A stretch of 64,000 nucleotides of DNA from Actinoplanes sp. KI2 (GCF_025630775.1 NZ_JAOSZE010000003.1:264444-328443); one strand, 5' to 3'. Shown: positions 1 through 8,505, counted from the stretch's first letter. Made by a program: numbers and translations. The notes: a model not told the origin generated them from the letters alone.

Positions 1-1269
1 GGGGCCGGCTCCCAGGCGCGCCGGCGTGACCTGCTCGGTGCGCTGTTCGGCGCGGCGACCGCCGACGAGCAGCGGCTGCTGATCGGGCTGTTCGGCGGCG
101 AGCTGCGGCAGGGCGCCCAGGCGGGCCTGCTCGCCGACGCGATCGCGAGGGCCGCCGAGGTGCCACTCACCGCGGTCCGGCGGGCGCTGCTGCTCTCCGG
201 CGATCTCAAGCAGGTGGCGGTCGCCGCCCTGACCGGTGGCGCGGCCGCGCTCGCCGAGATCCATCTGCGGGTCGGCACCCCGCTGACCCCGATGCTCGCG
301 CAGAGCGCCCCCGACGTCGCCGCCGCGTTGCTCGCCACCGGCGCACCGGCCACGGTCGACGTGAAGCTCGACGGCATCCGCATCCAGGTGCACCGCTCCG
401 GCGACGAGGTGGCCGTCTTCACCCGCAGCCTCGACGACATCACCGCCCGGATGCCCGAGGTGGTGGCGATGGTCCGCAAGCTTCCGGTGCGCGAGGCGGT
501 GCTCGACGGCGAGGCGATGACCCTCGACACGACCGGTCGCCCCCGCCCGTTCCAGGAGACGTCGAGTCGCGCCGCCACCCGGGGTGCGGGCAAGGCGCCG
601 CTCGCCCTGGTGCCATATTTCTTCGATCTGCTCCACCTCGACGGCACCGACCTGCTCGACGAGCCGGGCCGGGTCCGCTGGGCCGCTCTCGACGACGCGC
701 TGCCGCCCGAGCTGATCGTCGGCCGCACCACCGCGACCAGCGAGGAGCAGGCCGCGGCCGCGTTCGCCGCGGCCCTCGCCGACGGGCAGGAGGGCGTGGT
801 CGTGAAGGCCACCGATGCGCCCTACGACGTCGGCCGCCGCGGCTCCGCCTGGGTCAAGGTCAAACCCCGGCACACGCTCGACCTGGTGGTGCTCGCGGTC
901 GAGTGGGGTCACGGCCGGCGCAAGGGCTGGCTGTCCAACCTGCACCTCGGCGCACTCGACCCGGCGACGGGCGGCTTCGTGATGCTCGGCAAGACCTTCA
1001 AGGGCCTCACCGACGAGTTGCTGCGCTGGCAGACGACCCGCTTCCAGGAGTTGGCCGTCAGCGACAACGGCTGGGTGGTCCAGGTGCGCCCCGAGCAGGT
1101 GGTCGAGATCGCCTTCGACGGCGTGCAGACGTCCCCGCGCTATCCCGGCGGCGTGGCCCTGCGCTTCGCCCGGGTGCTGCGCTATCGCGACGACAAGCCG
1201 CCCACCGAGGCCGACACGATCGACACGGTCCGCACGCTCGGCGCCCGCCCCGCCGGCCCGGCCGACTAG
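1..1269 (+). CDS. lig: ATP-dependent DNA ligase, 5' end outside window
   Basis: This is the C-terminal 422 residues of an ATP-dependent DNA ligase, which seals nicks through an enzyme-adenylate. The reading frame is open from base 1, so the start codon lies upstream. The nucleotidyltransferase motif I, KLDGIRIQ, begins with the lysine codon at 364-366. Motif III-like PYFFDLLHLDG, motif IV EGVVVKA and motif V WVKVKP follow in the right order, and an OB-fold region completes the protein. The size and order match the actinobacterial LigB type of about 510 residues, a non-essential ligase accessory to the NAD-dependent LigA. The gene ends just before a 17-bp tandem repeat and is convergent with the next gene. 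Confidence 0.93.
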   Translation, partial: GAGSQARRRDLLGALFGAATADEQRLLIGLFGGELRQGAQAGLLADAIARAAEVPLTAVRRALLLSGDLKQVAVAALTGGAAALAEIHLRVGTPLTPMLAQSAPDVAAALLATGAPATVDVKLDGIRIQVHRSGDEVAVFTRSLDDITARMPEVVAMVRKLPVREAVLDGEAMTLDTTGRPRPFQETSSRAATRGAGKAPLALVPYFFDLLHLDGTDLLDEPGRVRWAALDDALPPELIVGRTTATSEEQAAAAFAAALADGQEGVVVKATDAPYDVGRRGSAWVKVKPRHTLDLVVLAVEWGHGRRKGWLSNLHLGALDPATGGFVMLGKTFKGLTDELLRWQTTRFQELAVSDNGWVVQVRPEQVVEIAFDGVQTSPRYPGGVALRFARVLRYRDDKPPTEADTIDTVRTLGARPAGPAD

Positions 1270-1286
1270 CGACCTGCTGGGTGGGC

Positions 1287-1473
1287 GGCGCGCTGCGTGG
1301 GGTGGTGCGCTGCGTGGGGTGGTGCGCTGCGTGGGGTGGTGCGCTGCGTGGGGCGGTGCGCTGCGTGGGGCGGTGCGCTGCGTGGGGCGGTGCGCTGCGT
1401 GGGGCGGTGCGCTGCGTGGGGCGGTGCGCTGCGTGGGGCGGTGCGCTGCGTGGGGCGGTGCGCTGCGGGGGTG
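1287..1473. repeat. 17-bp tandem repeat, about 11 units
   Basis: Units of the form GGTGCGCTGCGTGGGG[C/T] repeat head to tail with a strict 17-base period from 1287 to about 1473 and then decay until about 1505. The first three units end in T and later ones in C, so expansion seems to have proceeded by blocks. A 17-base period shifts frame at every unit, so the array is unlikely to encode protein. It fills the gap between the convergent ligase and membrane-protein genes, where it might fold or act in termination; that is inference. Confidence 0.95.
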
Positions 1474-1536
1474 GCGCGCTGCATGAGTGGCGCACTGCGT
1501 GGGCGGCCAGGGGCTGGCGGGACGGGGGCTGACGGT

Positions 1537-2034
1537 CTACAGGGCGGCGAGCGTGCGGACGTAGTTGACCTGCTGGTTGATGCTGGTCACGGTCGCCTGG
1601 TCGGTGACCGGGATGCGGGCGACGTACTGGAGTGAGCCGTTGGTCACCGTCACCTGCACCGTGCCCTGCATCACCGTTTCCTTGACCAGCAGGAAGAGCA
1701 GGCTGAAGACGGTCAGCACGCAGAAGCCCGCAATCGCCACGATGATCGCCCATCGGGGGATGCGCTGCTGGCTGAACCAGTAGTCGTTGACCTGCCAGTG
1801 CGACCCGGCCAGCGGCAGGTTGCCGGTCGGCGTGAGGACCGTCGTCGAGGTGACCGAGATCTCCGCGATCTGCACGATCACGGGGCCGGGGTCGGGTGCC
1901 GCCTGGACGGGCGGATTGCCGCCGGGCGGAGTCGTGGGCGAGTAGCCGCCGGGCGGAGTCGCGGGCGGAACGCTCCACGGATCGTCCGGCCGCGGGGCCG
2001 AACCGCCCCAGGGATCGCTCGGCGAGGAGGTCAT
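1537..2034 (-). CDS. Small Pro-rich single-span membrane protein, unknown function
   Basis: A 165-residue protein that I do not recognise. Residues 1-50 are rich in Pro and Gly. Residues 50-90 look like a small folded segment with the pattern HWQVNDYWFSQQR, and residues about 95-117 form one strong membrane span that begins WAIIVAIAGF. A 45-residue hydrophilic tail with beta-strand character follows. The start is an ATG next to a DPWGGS motif of the kind common in disordered actinobacterial membrane-protein tails. It is convergent with the ligase gene. Small membrane proteins of this layout (for example the DUF6232 type) are common in actinomycetes, but the family assignment is a guess. Confidence 0.7.
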   Translation of the reverse strand: MTSSPSDPWGGSAPRPDDPWSVPPATPPGGYSPTTPPGGNPPVQAAPDPGPVIVQIAEISVTSTTVLTPTGNLPLAGSHWQVNDYWFSQQRIPRWAIIVAIAGFCVLTVFSLLFLLVKETVMQGTVQVTVTNGSLQYVARIPVTDQATVTSINQQVNYVRTLAAL

Positions 2035-2074
2035 GACGCGACCCTAGTCGTGGCCGATGATCGCCGCGACCTGC

Positions 2075-3262
2075 CTACTCGGCGGATTCGGTCGCGCCGG
2101 CGGCCTGCCGGGCGGCCTCGCGTTTGCGGTCGGACTCCGCGACCCGGTCCGCCCCTGCCGCCCGGTCCGCCCCTGCCGCCCGGTCCGCCCCTGCCGCCCG
2201 GTCCGCCCCTGCGACCCGGTCCGCCCCTGCGACCCGGTCCGCCCCTGCCGCCCGGTCCGCCCCTGCCGCCCGGTCCGCCCTCGCCGCCCGGTCCGCCCCT
2301 GCCACCCGATCCGCCTCCGCGACGGGGTCCGCCGGTTCGCGCAGGGCGGCTTGGCGGGCGGCCTCGCGCTGGTCCGCCTCCGCGACCCGGTCCACCGGTT
2401 CGCGCAAGGCGGCCAGGCGGGCGGCCTCGCGCCGGCGGTCCGCCTCGGCCACCCGGTCCTTCAGCTTCACCTTCGGCTTCCGAGCGGGCTCGCCCTCGCC
2501 GGCCGGGCGGGACTCGCCCTGCGCTTCCTTGCGGGCCTGCCAGACGAAGGTGAACAGCGCCATGCAGGCGAACAGCCACCATTGGACGGCGTAGCCGCCG
2601 TTCTGCCAGGAGTCCTCGTGGTCGATCGGGATCTTCGTGAACGCCTGGTCGTTTGCCGGGGTCTGGGACGTGAGCAGCAGATATGCGCCGTACACCGGAT
2701 AGGGCATTTCATGCGCCAGCCGGGGCACGGAGATCCGCCGGGTGTCCAGCCGGCCGTCCCGATGTTCGATCGGCGTCGGTCGGCTTTCCGACAGGTGGAT
2801 CTGCCCCACGACCGTGATGTCGCCGCTCGGGGCGGCCGGCACGACGGGCGGCGCGGCCGCGCCGAGATCCGGCGTCGGCACCCAGCCGCGGTCGACCAGC
2901 AGCGCCGTCCCATCCGCTAGCACGAGCGGCGTGACGATCTCGTAGCCGACGTCGCCGTTGACCGTGCGGGCCCGTGCCTGGATCTCCTTGGCGGAGTCGT
3001 ACCGGCCGGTGGCGGTGACCTTTGTCCAGGCCACGCGCTTGCCGGGGTCGGCGCCGACGGTACCGGCGCCGGTCGGAGCGGCCATGATCGAGGTCAGCGG
3101 GACGGCCTGGGTCGAATCAGCGGCGTCGATGCGATGGTTGATCGCGCTGCGCTCCTGGTACCGGTGCAGCTGCCAGTTGCCGAGCATGACCATGATCACG
3201 GCGGCGACGATGGTCAACAGGGCGGCGCCGAGCCATCGCGGCGTCAGCAGGAACCGGTACAC
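2075..3262 (-). CDS. SURF1-family cytochrome oxidase assembly protein with repeat tail
   Basis: SURF1 proteins assist haem a insertion or assembly of the aa3-type cytochrome c oxidase in the cytoplasmic membrane. The N-terminus MYRFLLTPRWLGAAL, the first span at residues about 10-32, and the SURF1 signature GNWQLHRYQER just after it are all present. A second span (about 218-238, QWWLFACMALFTF) ends the usual 240-250 residue core. The protein runs to 395 residues because a charged segment (KPKVKLKDRVAEADRR) is followed by about ten AAGADR-type hexapeptides encoded by an 18-bp tandem repeat. The tail is not part of the family and is probably disordered. The gene is divergent from cobB with about 120 bases between them. 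Confidence 0.9.
   Translation of the reverse strand: MYRFLLTPRWLGAALLTIVAAVIMVMLGNWQLHRYQERSAINHRIDAADSTQAVPLTSIMAAPTGAGTVGADPGKRVAWTKVTATGRYDSAKEIQARARTVNGDVGYEIVTPLVLADGTALLVDRGWVPTPDLGAAAPPVVPAAPSGDITVVGQIHLSESRPTPIEHRDGRLDTRRISVPRLAHEMPYPVYGAYLLLTSQTPANDQAFTKIPIDHEDSWQNGGYAVQWWLFACMALFTFVWQARKEAQGESRPAGEGEPARKPKVKLKDRVAEADRRREAARLAALREPVDRVAEADQREAARQAALREPADPVAEADRVAGADRAARADRAAGADRAAGADRVAGADRVAGADRAAGADRAAGADRAAGADRVAESDRKREAARQAAGATESAE
2145..2324. repeat. 18-bp tandem repeat inside the SURF1 gene
   Basis: Ten units of the pattern CGGTCCGCCCCTGCC[G/A]CC repeat with an exact 18-base period. In the minus-strand SURF1 frame each unit encodes A-[A/V]-G-A-D-R. The period is a multiple of three, so copy number can change without a frameshift. 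Nucleotide identity between units is very high, including third positions, which suggests recent expansion rather than selection on protein sequence. Confidence 0.93.
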
Positions 3263-3382
3263 CCCCCGAGGCTACCCGGCGTCCGGGCGGCGGACGGCGA
3301 GGCCGGGTACTGTGCCTGACCGGCAGTACTTCTTCGGCATGACTGCCTGGGGAAACGCCGTAGGGTCCTGGGGGGAACACAG

Positions 3383-5083
3383 ATGAGCGCCCTGCCTCGC
3401 CTGGTCGTGAGCGCGCCGTCATCGGGGCACGGCAAGACCGCGATCGCTGTCGGTCTGCTCGCCGCCTGCGCGGCGCGCGGCATCCCGGCGGCGGGCTTCA
3501 AGGTCGGACCGGACCACACCGACGCCGCGTACCTCGGTCTGGCGGCCGGTCGGCCGGGCCGCAACCTCGATCCCCGCCTGGTGGGCGCGCAGCGCATCGC
3601 GCCGCTGTTCGCGCACGGCGCATCGGGCGCGCAGCTGTCGGTGATCGAGGGCGCGATGGGCCTGTTCGACTCGCTGACCGGGCAGCCGGAGATCGACGGG
3701 ACCGCCGCGGTCGCCGCGACCCTGCGCGCGCCGGTCGTGCTGGTGGTCGACGTGGCGGCGATGGGCCACTCGCTGGCCGCGCTGGTGCACGGCTTCCGGA
3801 TGTTCGACGAGATGGTCCACCTGGGCGGCGTGATCCTGAACCGGGTCGCCTCGCCGCGCCACGAGCAGATGCTGCGCACCGCGCTCGACGACATCGGCAT
3901 GCCGGTGCTGGGCGCGCTGCGCCGCGGCGACCTGCCGAACGCGTTGCCGGCCCGCTCGCACGGCCCGGTGCCGGTCGCCCACCGTACGGTCGAGGCCGGC
4001 CGGGCGGTGCGCCGGCTGGGCGAGGCGGTGCTCGGCGGACTCGACCTCGATCGGCTGATGGCGCTGGCCACCGCCGCGCCGCAGCTGCCGGGACCGATCT
4101 GGACGCCGGGAGACGCGGTCGGCGGCGAGACGTTCGACCAGCGCCCGATCGTCGCGCTGGCGGGCGGCCCGGGCGCACCGTACACGTACGTGGAGACGGC
4201 GGAGTTGCTCACCGCGGCCGGCGCCGAGGTGGCGGTGGTGGATCCGCTGCGCGACGAGTCGCTGCCGGCCGGGACGCGCGCGCTGGTCGTGGGTGCGGGC
4301 CTGCCCGAGGGGTACGCCGAGGAGCTCTCCGCCAACCGGCGGCTGTGCAACGCGGTCGCCAAATTCGCGCACGACGGCTGGCCGGTCGTGGCCGAGGGCG
4401 TGGCCCTGCCCTGGCTGGGTCGCGACTTCGACGGCCGGCCGATGTGCGCCGTGCTGGACGCGTCGGCGGCGACCGGCGACCAGACGGTAGCCGGCTACCG
4501 CGAGGCGACCGCGCCGACGGCGTCCTATCTCGCCCCGGCCGGCGCCCGCATCACCGGCTACAAGCAACACCGGGCGATCGTCACGCCTCGGGCCGGGTCG
4601 GTGCCGGCCTGGACCTGGTCGGGCGGAAACCCGGAGGGCTTCGTCTGGCGGCAGGTGCACGCCTCGCAGCTCGGGCTGCACTGGGCCGCCGCGCCGGAGA
4701 TCGCCAAGCGGGTGGTGGCGGCCGCGATCGCCGGTCCGGTCCCGATGTCGCAGCCGGTTCCCATGCCGCAGCCGGTCCCGATGGCGCAGCCGGTCTCCAT
4801 GGCGCAGCCGGTCTCCATGGCGCAGCCGGTCCCGATGTCGCAGCCGATTCCGATGGCGCAGCCCGTGCCGGTGTCGCAGCCGGCGCCGATGCCGATTTCC
4901 CTGCCGGTGGCCGGGCCGGGTTTGCGGTCGCACGACGAGCCGCCGACGGTGTCGATGCCGACGTCGGCGCTGGCGGCGCACGGCCAGCCGGCCTCGCCCG
5001 CCCCGCCGCCCGAGCAGCTGTCCTCCCCGGTCGCGGCGGGCGTGCCCGACCTGTCTGATACGGCGGACATCACGGCGTCCTGA
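3383..5083 (+). CDS. cobB: Cobyrinate a,c-diamide synthase (CobB/CbiA family) with atypical glutaminase site
   Basis: Family enzymes amidate the a and c side chains of cobyrinate using ATP and glutamine. The N-terminal ATPase domain has the P-loop-like SAPSSGHGKTAIA and the FKVGPDHTDAAYL segment. The C-terminal glutaminase half has the DGRPMCAVLDAS and VHASQLGLHW segments. At the usual nucleophile motif AEC-G the frame reads AEGVALPWLG, so residue 339 is Gly (GGC) where Cys (TGC) is expected. The core ends near residue 450. A tail of nine hexapeptides such as PVPMSQ and a disordered end extend it to 566 residues. It starts at an ATG after a GGGGGGAA ribosome site and stands apart from the cobC-cobT-cobA block. 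Confidence 0.9.
   Translation: MSALPRLVVSAPSSGHGKTAIAVGLLAACAARGIPAAGFKVGPDHTDAAYLGLAAGRPGRNLDPRLVGAQRIAPLFAHGASGAQLSVIEGAMGLFDSLTGQPEIDGTAAVAATLRAPVVLVVDVAAMGHSLAALVHGFRMFDEMVHLGGVILNRVASPRHEQMLRTALDDIGMPVLGALRRGDLPNALPARSHGPVPVAHRTVEAGRAVRRLGEAVLGGLDLDRLMALATAAPQLPGPIWTPGDAVGGETFDQRPIVALAGGPGAPYTYVETAELLTAAGAEVAVVDPLRDESLPAGTRALVVGAGLPEGYAEELSANRRLCNAVAKFAHDGWPVVAEGVALPWLGRDFDGRPMCAVLDASAATGDQTVAGYREATAPTASYLAPAGARITGYKQHRAIVTPRAGSVPAWTWSGGNPEGFVWRQVHASQLGLHWAAAPEIAKRVVAAAIAGPVPMSQPVPMPQPVPMAQPVSMAQPVSMAQPVPMSQPIPMAQPVPVSQPAPMPISLPVAGPGLRSHDEPPTVSMPTSALAAHGQPASPAPPPEQLSSPVAAGVPDLSDTADITAS
4736..4897. repeat. 18-bp tandem repeat in the cobB tail
   Basis: Nine units of 18 bases encode hexapeptides P-V-P-M-[S/A/P]-Q, residues about 452-505 of the CobB protein. 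Unit differences are mostly first-base changes (TCG/GCG/CCG) before a constant CAG, and the CCG-ATG core is preserved. It is an in-frame minisatellite appended after the last conserved block of the enzyme. Confidence 0.92.
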
Positions 5084-5216
5084 CCGGCCGCCCCGATCGC
5101 TGGAAGATCTTGGGCGGAAACCCGCTCAGCCGCGAAAACGCCCTTCCTCGGACGCGAAAGTGTCGTACCCCACCCGTAACGTGGGGTTAACAGCGACGAC
5201 CCGAAGGAGGACGACC

Positions 5217-5807
5217 GTGGCCGATCGTGTGCCGCTGGATTTCGACCCGCCGGTTCGTAAACTGCGAGCGCTGCTGCTGGGCATCGACAACGCCGAGCTG
5301 ACCCATCCCACCCCGTGCCCGGACTGGACCGTCGCCGTCCTCCTCGATCATGTGATGGTCCTCTCCCACGCGTTCGCCCAGGCGGCTCGCAAGCGCACCG
5401 ATGCCCCCGGCACCGCCGAGCCGCCGCCTCCGCCGTCCGCGCAGCACCTGTCTCGTCACTGGCGCAGTCGCCTGCCCGTCCTGCTGGAGGAGCTGGCCAC
5501 CGCTTGGAAAGATCCGGCCTCCTGGACGGGCACGTCCCAGGTCGGCGGCGTGACCATGCCCGCCACCACCGTCGGCACCGTCGCCATGAACGAGTTGATC
5601 ATGCATAGCTGGGACCTGGCCCGAGCCACCGGCCAGGAGTATTTCGCCGACCCGCGCACCCTCGAGGTGTTGATCGAATTCCTGGCCCAAGGCCCGGTCG
5701 CCTCGGCCGCCGACGAGGCGTCCCTGCTCGACCAGGCACTCGTGCTGGCCGGCCGCGACCCGGCATGGCGCCCGCCTCGCCGCCGCCGCTCGGCCCCGGC
5801 GGCCTGA
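5217..5807 (+). CDS. TIGR03086-family (mycothiol maleylpyruvate isomerase-like) protein
   Basis: A 196-residue member of the DinB-like, metal-binding four-helix family that actinobacteria use in mycothiol-dependent reactions or in unknown roles. Family marks are THPTPCPDWTVAVLLDHV near the N-terminus, with the first metal-ligand His, and NELIMHSWDLARATG in the middle, with the second. I chose the GTG at 5217 because an excellent GAAGGAGGA site at 5203-5211 sits 5 bases before it; an in-frame ATG at 5160 lacks such a site. The substrate is unknown. It stands alone between cobB and the convergent penicillin-binding protein gene. Confidence 0.85.
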   Translation: MADRVPLDFDPPVRKLRALLLGIDNAELTHPTPCPDWTVAVLLDHVMVLSHAFAQAARKRTDAPGTAEPPPPPSAQHLSRHWRSRLPVLLEELATAWKDPASWTGTSQVGGVTMPATTVGTVAMNELIMHSWDLARATGQEYFADPRTLEVLIEFLAQGPVASAADEASLLDQALVLAGRDPAWRPPRRRRSAPAA

Positions 5808-6287
5808 TCGCTCAGCCGCCGGCGTCCTCCACGGTGGTGTGACCGGTTGGCGCGGTCTTCCGGGGCGTCGTGCGGCTGGCCCGGTCCGCCGGGCCGGCGT
5901 GGGCGGTTGGCGTGGGCGTGCAGGGCGGCGTGGGCGGTTGGCGCGGGGTGCGGGGCGGCGCGGGCGGTTGGTGCGGGGTGCGGGGCGGCGCGGGCGTGCG
6001 GGGCGGCGCGAGCGGCGGGGGTGGGGTCCTGCGGGTCGGCGCGAGCGGCGTGCGTGGGGTCCTGCGGGTCGGCGTGAGCGGCGGGGGTGGGGTCCTGCGG
6101 GTCGGCGCGAGCGATGTGGGTGGGGTCCTGCGGGGCGGCGCGAGCGGGTGGCGCGAGCGGTTGCCGCACTCCTGCGGGGCGGCGCGAGCGGTTGCCGCAA
6201 TCCTGCACGGGGTCGTGAGCGGTTGCCGCAGTCCTGCACGGGGGCGTGAGTGGTCGGTCGCGGGCGACCTCCCGGCGGCCCGAGCGG
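5808..6287. repeat. Repeat-filled gap with a 33-bp tandem array
   Basis: This 480-base stretch holds no supportable gene. From 6005 to 6136 four near-identical 33-bp units occur (core GGGGTCCTGCGGGTCGGCG), preceded at 5900-6000 by looser GGCGCGGG-type reiterations. At about 6152-6250 three 30-31-bp units sharing GAGCGGTTGCCGCA follow. Long open frames exist on both strands here but they are by-products of the repeats and GC content. The arrays lie just past the 3' ends of the two convergent flanking genes. Confidence 0.85.
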
Positions 6288-8420
6288 TCAGTCGCCGGTG
6301 TCCCACTCGGCGTCGACGCGGTCGCCGTACCAGGCGATTCGCTTGGAGGGCGGGGTGAACTTCAGCTTCGGCCGGCCCTTGAGGGCGTCCCGCAGCGTCT
6401 CGGCGAAGGTGTATTTCGAGATCGTCGAGCGTCCCGACCCCACGTAGTCGTTCGGGTCGTCCGGGTCGGCGACGAAGGCCGCCCCGGCCAGTTGCGGAGT
6501 GAACCCGCAGAACCACGCCGTCCGGTTGTTGTCCGTCGTCCCGCTCTTGCCCGCGACCGGCCGGCGCAGCGTCCCGTACACCATCGGCGAGGTCGACCAC
6601 CCGTCGCAGCTGCCGCGCGCCGACCCGTATCCGGTCACGCACCGGGCCGCGTCGGTCGCCGCCCGGGCGACGTCCACGCTGATCACTCGGTGGCAGCGCG
6701 GCCCGGCGGCCAGCTGTCCTCGGTACTTGACCCGCGACCCGTCCGGATTCAGGATCGCCTGGACCGGCAGCGGCTCGCAGTAGGTACCCTCGGCCGCCAG
6801 CGTCGCGAAGACGTTCGCCATCTCGATCGGCGTCACGTCGGTGACCCCGAGCGTGAAGGCACCCCACTGGGCGGCGCGTTCCGGCGACGCGAGCTGCCGG
6901 TCGACGCTCGTGCGCCAGGTCAGCCCGAGCCGCTCGGCCATCGCCACCGCCCGGTCCGCGCCGACCTTCTCCTCCAGTTGCACCCAGTAGGTGTTCACCG
7001 ATTTGCCGAACCCGCTCCACATGGTCTGCCGCCCGGTCATCGACTTGCTGGAGTTCTTCGGGCACCAGAAGTGTTCCTCGCAGGTCGCCGGCCCCGGCGC
7101 GGTGATGTACTCCGACACGTACCGCTCGGGCGCGTAGATCTGGGTGTCCAGCGGCATGCCGGAGTCGAGCGCGGCCAGCATCGTGAAGATCTTGAAGGTG
7201 GAGCCCGCCTGGTAGCCGGCCATGGTGCCGCCGCCGAGCAGCGGGTTCACCGTGTTCGGGTAGTTGCGGTCCGTCGAGTTCGGCTCGAGCGAGTAGGTCC
7301 GGTTCACCGCCATGCTCAGGATCCGGCCGGTGTTCGGCTCGATGATGACCTGCCCGTGCGCGTACCGGCTGCGCTTCTTCTCCTTGTCGAGGACGTGCTT
7401 CATCGCCGACAGCTGAATGTGTGGATCGATGGAGGCGACGATCCGGTAGCCGCCCCGGCGCAGGTTCTCCAGCCGCTCGTCGGGGGTCCGCCCGAACGCC
7501 GGCTGCTCCTCCCACCAGGACTTCAGGTAGTCGCAGAAGAAGCCCCAGTCGTTGTACTTCGGCGGGATCGAGATGCAGTCGTTCGGCGGGGTGCTCAGCC
7601 GCAGCTGGATTCTGGTGGCCTTGGCGTCGGCGGCCTCGGCCGGCGTGATCGTGCGCATCTTGAGCATCTGGTCGATCACATAGTTGCGCCGCTCGGTGGC
7701 CGCCTTCTGGTCGCCGGCCGCCGGGTCGTACGCCGAGGGCGCCTTCACCAGGCCGGCCAGCAGCGCCGCCTCGGTGAGGTCGAGCTGCTGCGGCGTCTCG
7801 GAGAAGAAGATCTGCGAGGCGGCGTAGATCCCGTACGCCATGTGCCCGAAGTAGGCCGAGTTCAGGTAGCGCTCGAGGATCTCCTGCTTCGACAGCTTCT
7901 TCTCGAGCTCGATCGCGAGCCGCATCTCCCGAAGCTTCCGCTGGGTGGTCTGCTCGGTCGCCTCCAGCGCCTGCTGCGGCGTCTTCGCGCTGTCCCGCAG
8001 CGCCATCCGCACGTACTGCATGGTCAGCGTGGACGCACCCTGGGAGACCCCACCGGCCTGCCGGTTCGCCACGAACGCCCGGGCCACGCCCTTCACGTCC
8101 ACGCCGTGGTGTTCGTAGAAGCGGGCGTCCTCGGACGCGACGATCGCCTCGGTGATGTACGGCGACATGTCCTCGATCGAGACCGGCTTGCGGTACTCCT
8201 CGTAGAACGTGGTGAGCAGCGTCTTGCCGTCGCTGGCATACACGTAGCTGGTTTGTGCCGTCGGAACCTCGATGAGCTCCTCCGGCATGGACGCCAGGGC
8301 CTTGGCGCCGGCCTTGACGCCGATGCCGGCGAGGGCGGCGAGTGGGTAGCCGAGGCCGGCGATCACGAGTCCCGCGATCAGGCCGGCTCGGACGAGGGGA
8401 GCGATCTTTCCGGCTGCCAC
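6288..8420 (-). CDS. Bifunctional class A penicillin-binding protein
   Basis: A 710-residue membrane-anchored peptidoglycan synthase that polymerises lipid II and cross-links stem peptides outside the membrane. One N-terminal span covers residues about 10-35. The GT51 glycosyltransferase domain shows EDARFYEHHGVD, QGASTLTMQYVR and RKLREMRLAIELEKKLS. The transpeptidase domain has the SxxK motif STFK (in AGSTFKIFT), the SxN motif SVN and the KTG-type motif KSGTTDNN. A long insert between the two domains includes Cys-containing segments (CISIPPKYNDWGFFC). The start is a GTG at 8418-8420, 85 bases from the divergent cobC-like gene. This resembles the PonA-type enzymes of actinobacteria. Confidence 0.95.
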   Translation of the reverse strand: MAAGKIAPLVRAGLIAGLVIAGLGYPLAALAGIGVKAGAKALASMPEELIEVPTAQTSYVYASDGKTLLTTFYEEYRKPVSIEDMSPYITEAIVASEDARFYEHHGVDVKGVARAFVANRQAGGVSQGASTLTMQYVRMALRDSAKTPQQALEATEQTTQRKLREMRLAIELEKKLSKQEILERYLNSAYFGHMAYGIYAASQIFFSETPQQLDLTEAALLAGLVKAPSAYDPAAGDQKAATERRNYVIDQMLKMRTITPAEAADAKATRIQLRLSTPPNDCISIPPKYNDWGFFCDYLKSWWEEQPAFGRTPDERLENLRRGGYRIVASIDPHIQLSAMKHVLDKEKKRSRYAHGQVIIEPNTGRILSMAVNRTYSLEPNSTDRNYPNTVNPLLGGGTMAGYQAGSTFKIFTMLAALDSGMPLDTQIYAPERYVSEYITAPGPATCEEHFWCPKNSSKSMTGRQTMWSGFGKSVNTYWVQLEEKVGADRAVAMAERLGLTWRTSVDRQLASPERAAQWGAFTLGVTDVTPIEMANVFATLAAEGTYCEPLPVQAILNPDGSRVKYRGQLAAGPRCHRVISVDVARAATDAARCVTGYGSARGSCDGWSTSPMVYGTLRRPVAGKSGTTDNNRTAWFCGFTPQLAGAAFVADPDDPNDYVGSGRSTISKYTFAETLRDALKGRPKLKFTPPSKRIAWYGDRVDAEWDTGD

Positions 8421-8505
8421 ACCTCGACGCTAGGTATAAAAAGGCTCATGTACTCCCGAAACGGCCGAAGTGAGACGGGGAAAACCGTCCGGCATGCTGA
8501 TGGGC

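Noticed and set aside
1058..1978. Minus-strand frame encoding AAHRPTQRT-type repeats
   Set aside because: It reads through the 17-bp array, which stays open in every frame because it lacks stop codons. No conserved protein is visible on either side.
3263..3382. Cobalamin riboswitch before cobB or cobC
   Set aside because: The gaps are 120 and 50-85 bases and lack the B12 box and the required length; only ordinary leader sequence is seen.
3419..4981. 520-codon frame antisense to cobB
   Set aside because: High Arg/His content and exact complement of coding third positions; cobB itself carries conserved motifs.
5812..7515. A 567-codon minus-strand open frame overlapping the PBP gene
   Set aside because: It is a frame shadow of the PBP gene (same strand, other frame) extended by the 33-bp repeats. 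Its composition is Arg/Pro-rich and matches no family, whereas the PBP frame has all catalytic motifs.
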